From assembly GCF_014650715.1 (NCBI RefSeq), contig NZ_BMVM01000023.1:34490-98489 (forward strand): 64,000 nt of DNA, given 5' to 3'. The position numbers were made by a program, and so were the translations under genes. Below, one piece after another: positions 58,576 to 64,000 of this stretch. This DNA is from Streptomyces bluensis. Its GTDB lineage: Bacteria > Actinomycetota > Actinomycetes > Streptomycetales > Streptomycetaceae. How positions within the stretch are numbered: the stretch's first letter is position 1; the number at the start of each line of letters is the position of its first letter. The notes under the pieces are model-generated. The model had not been told where the DNA came from. It made no database searches and saw nothing but the letters and a program-made list of their open reading frames with translations.

Positions 58576-61035
58576 CTACGCGGGGCGGAGCCAGAGGGTG
58601 GAGAGCGGGGGGAGCGCCAGGCGGATGCTTGCGGGGCGGCCGTGCCAGGGCTGTGGCTCGGGCTTCACGGGATGCGGGTTGCGGACGTCGCTGCCGCCGT
58701 ACGCGGCCGCATCCGTGTTCAGGACCTCATGCCACGCCGGCACGTCGTCCGGAACCCCCAGCCGGTACTCGTGCCGCACCACGGGCGAGAAGTTCGACAC
58801 CGCGAGCAACGGTGCCCCGTCCGCCGCGAACCGCAGGAACGCGAACACGTTGTCCTCCGCCGCGTCCCCCGCGACCCAGGCGAATCCCGAGGAGACGGTG
58901 TCCCGTTCCCACAGGGCCGGAGCCTCGCGGTAGACCGCGTTCAGGTCGCGGACCAGGTCGCGTACGCCCCGGTGGTCGGCCTCCGCGCCGTAGGCCGGGT
59001 CCAGCAGCCACCAGTCCGGGCCGTGTCCCTCCGACCACTCCGCTCCCTGGGCGAACTCCTGCCCCATGAACAGCAGTTGCTTGCCGGGGTGGGCCCACAT
59101 GAAGCCGAGGTACGCGCGGTGGTTGGCGCGCTGCTGCCACCAGTCGCCCGGCATCTTGGAGACCAGCGACCTCTTTCCGTGGACGACCTCGTCGTGCGAG
59201 ATCGGGAGCACGTAGTTTTCGCTGTACGCGTACACCATCGAGAACGTCATCTCGTTGTGGTGGTACCTGCGGTGCACCGGGTCCTTGGACATGTAGTCCA
59301 GCGAGTCGTGCATCCAGCCCATGTTCCACTTCAGCCCGAACCCGAGGCCGCCGAAGCCACCGGGACCCATGTGGTGCGTGGCCCGCGTGACGCCGTCCCA
59401 GGCGGTGGACTCCTCGGCGATCGTCACCACACCGGGCGCACGCCGGTACACCGTCGCGTTCATCTCCTGAAGGAACGCCACCGCGTCCAGGTTCTCGCGC
59501 CCTCCGTGCTCGTTCGGCGTCCACTGTCCGGGCTCGCGCGAGTAGTCCAGGTACAGCATCGAGGCGACCGCGTCCACACGCAGGCCGTCGATGTGGAACT
59601 CCTCGCACCAGTACACGGCGTTCGCCACCAGGAAGTTCCGCACCTCCCGGCGCCCGTAGTCGAACTCCAGCGTCCCCCAGTCCGGGTGCGCGGCCCGTAG
59701 CGGATCCTGGTGCTCGTACAGCGGACGCCCGTCGAACTCCGCGAGCGCCCAGTCGTCCCGCGGGAAGTGCGCGGGCACCCAGTCCATGATCACGCCGATG
59801 CCGGCCTGGTGGAGCCGGTCGACGAGGTACTTGAAGTCGTCGGGGGTACCGAGCCGGGCCGTGGGCGCGTAGAAACCGGTGACCTGGTAGCCCCACGAGC
59901 CGCCGAACGGGTGCTCGGCCACCGGCAGCAGCTCCACATGAGTGAAGCCGAGGTCCCGCACGTACGCGGGCAACTGATCCGCCAACTGCCGGTACGTCAG
60001 CCCCGGCCGCCAGGACGGCAGGTGCACCTCGTACACCGAGAACGGCGCCTCGTGGGCCGGGCGGTCCGCCCGGCGCGTCATCCACTCCGCGTCGCCCCAC
60101 TCGTAGTGGGACGCGTGCACGATGGAGGACGTCTCCGGCGGGGTCTGGGTACGGCGGGCCATCGGGTCCGCCCGCAGGGTCCTCGTCCCGTCCGGCCGGG
60201 TGATCTCGAACTTGTACAGCTCACCCTCACCGATCGACGGCACGAACAGCTCCCACACCCCGGAGGAGCCGAGCGAGCGCATCGGATACCCCGTGCCGTC
60301 CCAGAAGTTGAACGTCCCGGCCAGGCGCACACCGCGCGCGTTCGGCGCCCACACCGTGAAGCGGGTGCCGGTCACGCCCTGGTGCACCATCGGCTCCGCG
60401 CCCAGCGCCCGCCACAGCTCCTCGTGCCGCCCCTCGCCGATCAGATGCAGGTCCAGCTCCCCGACCGAGGGCAGGAAACGGTACGCGTCCTCGGTTTCCC
60501 GCACCGTCCCCTCGTACGCGACGATCAGCCGGTACGACGCCGGAACGGCCCTCAGCGGCAGGACGGCCGAGAAGAACCCGTCCCCGTCGTCGTGCAGATC
60601 GGCGCGCAACTCGTCCGTGACGACGGTGACTCCCAGCGCGTACGGCCGGAACGCCCGGAACACCACACCCCCGGGCGCGGGATGCGCCCCGAGCACGGCG
60701 TGCGGCTGATGATGCGTACCACTGAGCAAGCGCTCCCGGTCCCCGCCGTCCACCGCGGGCGAGCACGGCGTCCGCGGCTCGGGGATGCGTACGCCGGTTT
60801 CGGTGCCGGTGGCCTCCGGGACCGACGGCTGGGGAGACCGTGCGACGGCCTCGGTCTCCTTCTTCGACGCCCTGGGGTTCTTCGCAGCAGCTTTCTTGGC
60901 AGCCGTCTTCTTGGTGGCCGTCTTCTTGGCAGCTGTCTTCTTGGCGGCAGCCTTCTTCGCCCCAGTGGTCTTCTTCGCGGTGGCCCTGCCTTCAATGGCG
61001 TTCGTACGGTCGTCGGACGGGGGACGGGCGGTCAC
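58576..61035 (-). CDS. glgB: 1,4-alpha-glucan branching enzyme with histone-like N-terminal tail
   Basis: 819 residues. N-terminal lysine/alanine tail (residues about 21-59, units such as KKTAAKK), two carbohydrate-binding beta modules (ALGAHPAPGGVVFRAFRPYA and TGTRFTVWAPNARGVRLAGTFNFW), then a GH13 barrel: HIDGLRVDAVASMLYLDY (nucleophile Asp), VTIAEESTAWDGV (acid Glu) and LPISHDEVVHGK (Asp). It puts alpha-1,6 branches into glycogen-type glucan made through the maltose-1-phosphate route. Upstream on the same strand are maltokinase and treS, the usual order treS, mak, glgB. The tail is unusual. Confidence 0.95.
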   Translation of the reverse strand: MTARPPSDDRTNAIEGRATAKKTTGAKKAAAKKTAAKKTATKKTAAKKAAAKNPRASKKETEAVARSPQPSVPEATGTETGVRIPEPRTPCSPAVDGGDRERLLSGTHHQPHAVLGAHPAPGGVVFRAFRPYALGVTVVTDELRADLHDDGDGFFSAVLPLRAVPASYRLIVAYEGTVRETEDAYRFLPSVGELDLHLIGEGRHEELWRALGAEPMVHQGVTGTRFTVWAPNARGVRLAGTFNFWDGTGYPMRSLGSSGVWELFVPSIGEGELYKFEITRPDGTRTLRADPMARRTQTPPETSSIVHASHYEWGDAEWMTRRADRPAHEAPFSVYEVHLPSWRPGLTYRQLADQLPAYVRDLGFTHVELLPVAEHPFGGSWGYQVTGFYAPTARLGTPDDFKYLVDRLHQAGIGVIMDWVPAHFPRDDWALAEFDGRPLYEHQDPLRAAHPDWGTLEFDYGRREVRNFLVANAVYWCEEFHIDGLRVDAVASMLYLDYSREPGQWTPNEHGGRENLDAVAFLQEMNATVYRRAPGVVTIAEESTAWDGVTRATHHMGPGGFGGLGFGLKWNMGWMHDSLDYMSKDPVHRRYHHNEMTFSMVYAYSENYVLPISHDEVVHGKRSLVSKMPGDWWQQRANHRAYLGFMWAHPGKQLLFMGQEFAQGAEWSEGHGPDWWLLDPAYGAEADHRGVRDLVRDLNAVYREAPALWERDTVSSGFAWVAGDAAEDNVFAFLRFAADGAPLLAVSNFSPVVRHEYRLGVPDDVPAWHEVLNTDAAAYGGSDVRNPHPVKPEPQPWHGRPASIRLALPPLSTLWLRPA

Positions 61036-61072
61036 GGGTATGGCCTCCTCGGCACAGGCACAGCCAGGTCAC

Positions 61073-61104
61073 AGCATCAGAGCGTCAGAGCATCAGAGCG
61101 TCAG
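61073..61104. repeat. Four 8-bp tandem repeats at the end of the maltokinase gene
   Basis: Units AGCATCAG and AGCGTCAG alternate four times. The last overlaps the maltokinase stop (61101-61103), so extra stop codons are spread through the repeat. Slippage is likely; a role is unclear. Confidence 0.8.
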
Positions 61105-62507
61105 GGGGTGTCGTCGTTCGCTGCCAGCCGGCGTATCGCCGCCAGCGGCACCGGCAGCCAGTCGGGGCGGTGCCTGGCCTCGTAGACGACCTCGTACACC
61201 GCCTTGTCCGTCTCGTACGCGCGCAGCAGCACGGGGTCGGTCCGCGGGTCGACCCCGGAGAACTCCGCGTACCCGGCGCAGTACGCGGCCCGGCAGAGGC
61301 ACGCCCAGTCGGGCTCCGTGGGGTGGTGGGCGTGGGCCGCGTAGTCGAAGGAACGCAGCATTCCCGCGACGTCCCGCACGATGGGCTGGGGCAAACGGCG
61401 CTCGGTGAGCGACTTGGAGGGCTCGCCCTCGAAATCGATGAGCGACCACTCGCCGTCGGGCGACCGCAGGCACTGGCCCAGGTGCAGGTCCCCGTGGATG
61501 CGCTGGGCCGTCCAGGTGCGGCCCTCGGCCGCCAGATCGGCCAGCGCCGCGAAGGCCGAGCGCAACCCGGGGGCGTACCGCCGCAGCGCCGGTACCGCCT
61601 GCGCGGCCGCCTCCAGCCGTTGCGTCATCCCGGCCACCAGCAGCTCCAGCTGGGGCCGCCCGAGCGTGACCGTCGGCAGCGCCCGCGCCAGCGCGGTGTG
61701 CACCTCGGCCGTCGCGCGCCCCAGCGCCCGCGCCTCCGCGCCGAAGTCCTCTCCCTTGGCCAGCTCCCGCAGTGCCAGCTCCCAGCCGTCGGACGCGCCC
61801 TGCACGAAGGGCTGCAGCACGCCCAGGACGTAGGAGTCGTCGCAGGAGGCGAGGTCCGCCATCATCCAGCCCGCCGGGGCCGGCACTCGCGGGCACCCCT
61901 CGCGCGCCAGCATCAGCGGCAGCTCCAGGTCGGGATTGGTGCCGGGCACGATCCGCCGCAGCAGCTTCAGGATGAACGTATCTCCATATACGACGGACGA
62001 GTTGGACTGCTCGGACGTCACCATGCGGGGTACCAGCTCCGACCGGATCTCCTGCCCCATGTCCCGTTCGAAGCGCAGCTCGCCCACGCGGGCCCGCGTG
62101 CGCAGTGCTTCGAGGAGCACGTCGGCGGGCCGGGGGTCGTGCAGCGCCTCGTACACCGTGCGCCCCGCCAGCGGTCCCTCCTCCAGGTGGCCGATCAGCG
62201 CGGGCGCGAGCCGTGGCGGCAGAGTTTCGCGCACCCCGATCAGCAGCTGGTAGCAGTCGGCGGGGTGCGCGGCCGCGGTCTGGAGGGGCACGAGCGGCTG
62301 ATGGGCCCGTACGAGGAGGTGGAGCAGCCCCAGCTTCGCGTTCACGGGCAGCAGTTCGGTCGCCGCGACCAGGGTGAACCCGGTGACCGGCCGGCCCTTG
62401 CCGGCGAACCAGCGCTGCCGGGGCAGCCACTCCCGCAGCAGCGGATCGAGAGACGCGAGCAGAGCGGGACCGGCCGTACGAGCGGAGTGCGTAACGACTT
62501 CCGACAT
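61101..62507 (-). CDS. mak: Maltokinase (pep2 family)
   Basis: 468 residues. It phosphorylates maltose to maltose 1-phosphate, the donor for GlgE. Motifs of the family: REWLPRQRWFAGKGRPVTGF near the start, VVYGDTFILKLLRR, ARALGRATAEVHTALARAL, RIHGDLHLGQCLRSPDGEWSLIDFEGEPS (catalytic Asp and the metal site), and the C-terminal YCAGYAEFSGVDPRTDPVLLRAYE. Between treS (upstream) and glgB (downstream) on one strand, matching the usual operon. In some actinomycetes treS and mak are fused; here they are separate. Confidence 0.95.
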   Translation of the reverse strand: MSEVVTHSARTAGPALLASLDPLLREWLPRQRWFAGKGRPVTGFTLVAATELLPVNAKLGLLHLLVRAHQPLVPLQTAAAHPADCYQLLIGVRETLPPRLAPALIGHLEEGPLAGRTVYEALHDPRPADVLLEALRTRARVGELRFERDMGQEIRSELVPRMVTSEQSNSSVVYGDTFILKLLRRIVPGTNPDLELPLMLAREGCPRVPAPAGWMMADLASCDDSYVLGVLQPFVQGASDGWELALRELAKGEDFGAEARALGRATAEVHTALARALPTVTLGRPQLELLVAGMTQRLEAAAQAVPALRRYAPGLRSAFAALADLAAEGRTWTAQRIHGDLHLGQCLRSPDGEWSLIDFEGEPSKSLTERRLPQPIVRDVAGMLRSFDYAAHAHHPTEPDWACLCRAAYCAGYAEFSGVDPRTDPVLLRAYETDKAVYEVVYEARHRPDWLPVPLAAIRRLAANDDTP

Positions 62508-62569
62508 GGAATGCGTCCTTTCCGCGTCGGGTGGCGGAGGAGCGTCGGGTTGCGTGAAGGGTTCCCAGG

Positions 62570-62593
62570 GCGGGACGGCGGAAACCGTCCCGC
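62570..62593 (-). terminator. Hairpin between treS and mak
   Basis: GCGGGACGG (62570-62578) pairs exactly with CCGTCCCGC (62585-62593) around a 6-base loop, in the 126-base gap between treS and mak. It may lower mak expression relative to treS, or process the mRNA. Confidence 0.5.
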
Positions 62594-62633
62594 TCTCAGG
62601 GTGGCCAGAAGCTGTGACCAGTGGTGCGTAGCG

Positions 62634-64000
62634 CTACTCGCCGTACTCCCGCCGCAGCCGGAACCAGTAGAAGCCGTGGCCTGCGAGGGTGAGGAGGTAG
62701 GGGAGTTCTCCGATGGCGGGGAAGCGGACTCCTCCGATGAGTTCGACGGGGTGGCGGCCGGTGTAGGTGCTGAGGTCGAGTTCGGTGGGCTGGGCGAAGC
62801 GGGAGAAGTTGTGGACGCACAGGACGAGGTCGTCGGTGGTGTCGTCGGTTTGGGGGGCTTCGCGGAGGAAGGCGAGGACGGCGGGGTTGGTGGAGGGGAG
62901 TTCGGTGTAGGAGCCGAGGCCGAAGGCGGGGTTCTGTTTGCGGATCTCGATCATGCGGCGGGTCCAGTGCAGCAGTGACGAGGGGGAGGACATGGAGGCC
63001 TCGACGTTGGTGACCTGGTAGCCGTAGACGGGGTCCATGATGGTGGGCAGGTAGAGGCGGCCGGGGTCGCAGGAGGAGAAGCCGGCGTTGCGGTCGGGGG
63101 TCCATTGCATGGGGGTGCGGACGGCGTCGCGGTCGCCGAGCCAGATGTTGTCGCCCATGCCGATTTCGTCGCCGTAGTAGAGGATCGGGCTGCCGGGCAG
63201 GGAGAGCAGCAGGGCGGTGAAGAGTTCGATCTGGTTGCGGTCGTTGTCGAGCAGGGGGGCGAGGCGGCGGCGGATGCCGATGTTGGCGCGCATACGGGGG
63301 TCTTTGGCGTATTCGGCCCACATGTAGTCGCGTTCTTCGTCGGTGACCATTTCGAGGGTGAGTTCGTCGTGGTTGCGGAGGAAGATGCCCCATTGGCAGT
63401 GGGTGGGGATGGCGGGGGTTTTGGCGAGGATTTCGGAGACGGGGTGGCGGGATTCTCGGCGGACGGCCATGAAGATGCGGGGCATGACGGGGAAGTGGAA
63501 GGCCATGTGGCATTCGTCGCCGCCGGTCTGGTAGTCGCCGAAGTAGTCGACGACGTCTTCGGGCCATTGGTTGGCTTCGGCGAGGAGGACGGTGTCGGGG
63601 TAGTGGGCGTCGATTTCTTTGCGGACGCGTTTGAGGAATTGGTGGGTGGCGGGGAGGTTTTCGCAGTTGGTGCCTTCTGCTTGGTAGAGGTAGGGGACGG
63701 CGTCGAGGCGGAAGCCGTCGATGCCGAGGTCGAGCCAGAAGCGGAGGGCGGAGATGATTTCTTCTTGGACGGCGGGGTTTTCGTAGTTGAGGTCGGGTTG
63801 GTGGGAGAAGAAGCGGTGCCAGTAGTACTGTTTGCGGACGGGGTCGAAGGTCCAGTTGGAGGCTTCGGTGTCGACGAAGATGATGCGGGCGTCCTGGAAC
63901 TGTTTGTCGTCGTCGGCCCATACGTAGTAGTCGCCGTAGGGGCCGGTGGGGTCTTTTCTTGATTCCTGGAACCAGGGGTGTTGGTCGCTGGTGTGGTTCA
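62634..64000 (-). CDS. treS: Trehalose synthase/maltose isomerase, start beyond window
   Basis: About 455 residues of the C-terminal part are in the window; the N-terminus lies past 64000. GH13 residues: IDGFRLDAVPYLYQ (nucleophile Asp), DTVLLAEANQWPED (acid Glu), LRNHDELTLEM (Asp after His). TreS turns trehalose into maltose and back. Next gene is maltokinase. From 63507 to 64000 I count 11 GAA and 5 AAA codons with no GAG or AAG, the opposite of the genes around it, and third positions are nearly all C. The bias extends almost to the stop. Confidence 0.95.
   Translation of the reverse strand, partial: NHTSDQHPWFQESRKDPTGPYGDYYVWADDDKQFQDARIIFVDTEASNWTFDPVRKQYYWHRFFSHQPDLNYENPAVQEEIISALRFWLDLGIDGFRLDAVPYLYQAEGTNCENLPATHQFLKRVRKEIDAHYPDTVLLAEANQWPEDVVDYFGDYQTGGDECHMAFHFPVMPRIFMAVRRESRHPVSEILAKTPAIPTHCQWGIFLRNHDELTLEMVTDEERDYMWAEYAKDPRMRANIGIRRRLAPLLDNDRNQIELFTALLLSLPGSPILYYGDEIGMGDNIWLGDRDAVRTPMQWTPDRNAGFSSCDPGRLYLPTIMDPVYGYQVTNVEASMSSPSSLLHWTRRMIEIRKQNPAFGLGSYTELPSTNPAVLAFLREAPQTDDTTDDLVLCVHNFSRFAQPTELDLSTYTGRHPVELIGGVRFPAIGELPYLLTLAGHGFYWFRLRREYGE

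Overview
The window is a piece of a Streptomyces chromosome. The evidence is a G+C content near 70 percent with third codon positions almost always G or C, the tip-growth coiled-coil proteins FilP and Scy side by side, actinobacterial NucS, MeaB with isobutyryl-CoA mutase and methylmalonyl-CoA epimerase, a GlgB/maltokinase/TreS set, and copies of Streptomyces-type intergenic hairpin repeats. From memory, the gene order follows the conserved core around filP/scy of S. coelicolor (about SCO5388 to SCO5442). I see no tRNA, rRNA, CRISPR array, prophage or intact insertion sequence.

Layout. 1-5.8 kb: a membrane-anchored P-loop protein, mismatch endonuclease NucS, a small SCO5389-family protein, a flavin-dependent oxidoreductase with a TTA codon, and a small zinc-ribbon protein. 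5.8-10.1 kb: two tandem ABC exporter pairs separated by a long inverted repeat. 10.1-15.1 kb: filP and scy. 15.3-18.2 kb: methylmalonyl-CoA epimerase, thiolase and meaB, then a large intergenic repeat. 18.6-21.6 kb: a PepSY lipid-side/secreted protein divergent from a two-component system. 21.6-25.2 kb: MarR, three overlapping AIM24-family genes, a DUF3817 protein and a thiamine-binding protein. 25.5-30.7 kb: a cslA-glxA-GH6 locus for a cellulose-like glycan at the hyphal tip; cslA carries a TTA codon, which suggests bldA control. 30.8-34.6 kb: MarR, a second DUF3817 protein, icmA behind a perfect 24-bp palindrome, a second copy of the large repeat, and a TetR regulator.

34.8-39.2 kb: a thioredoxin-TPR protein and a DUF6230/DUF6114/acidic-protein operon. 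39.2-45.4 kb: pyruvate kinase, acetate kinase, phosphotransacetylase and phosphofructokinase, a glycolysis/overflow block. 45.4-47.5 kb: an HTH regulator and a MarR/VOC divergent pair with two operator-like repeats. 47.7-50.9 kb: a sugar ABC importer without its own ATPase. 51.0-55.2 kb: a CitA/DcuS-type two-component system beside a dicarboxylate symporter with iterated repeats in its leader. 55.3-58.5 kb: a MerR-thioredoxin pair and a HelD-type helicase. 58.6-64.0 kb: glgB, maltokinase and treS (cut by the window end), for glycogen/trehalose/maltose-1-phosphate metabolism.

How it fits together: the window mixes tip-growth machinery (FilP, Scy, CslA/GlxA) with central carbon functions (Pyk, AckA, Pta, PfkA, IcmA, MeaB, epimerase, thiolase, GlgB, maltokinase, TreS). 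Most regulators sit directly beside their probable targets and many genes overlap by 4 bases, implying translationally coupled operons. Starts were moved from the longest possible reading frame where a ribosome site, an overlap or family length argued for it.
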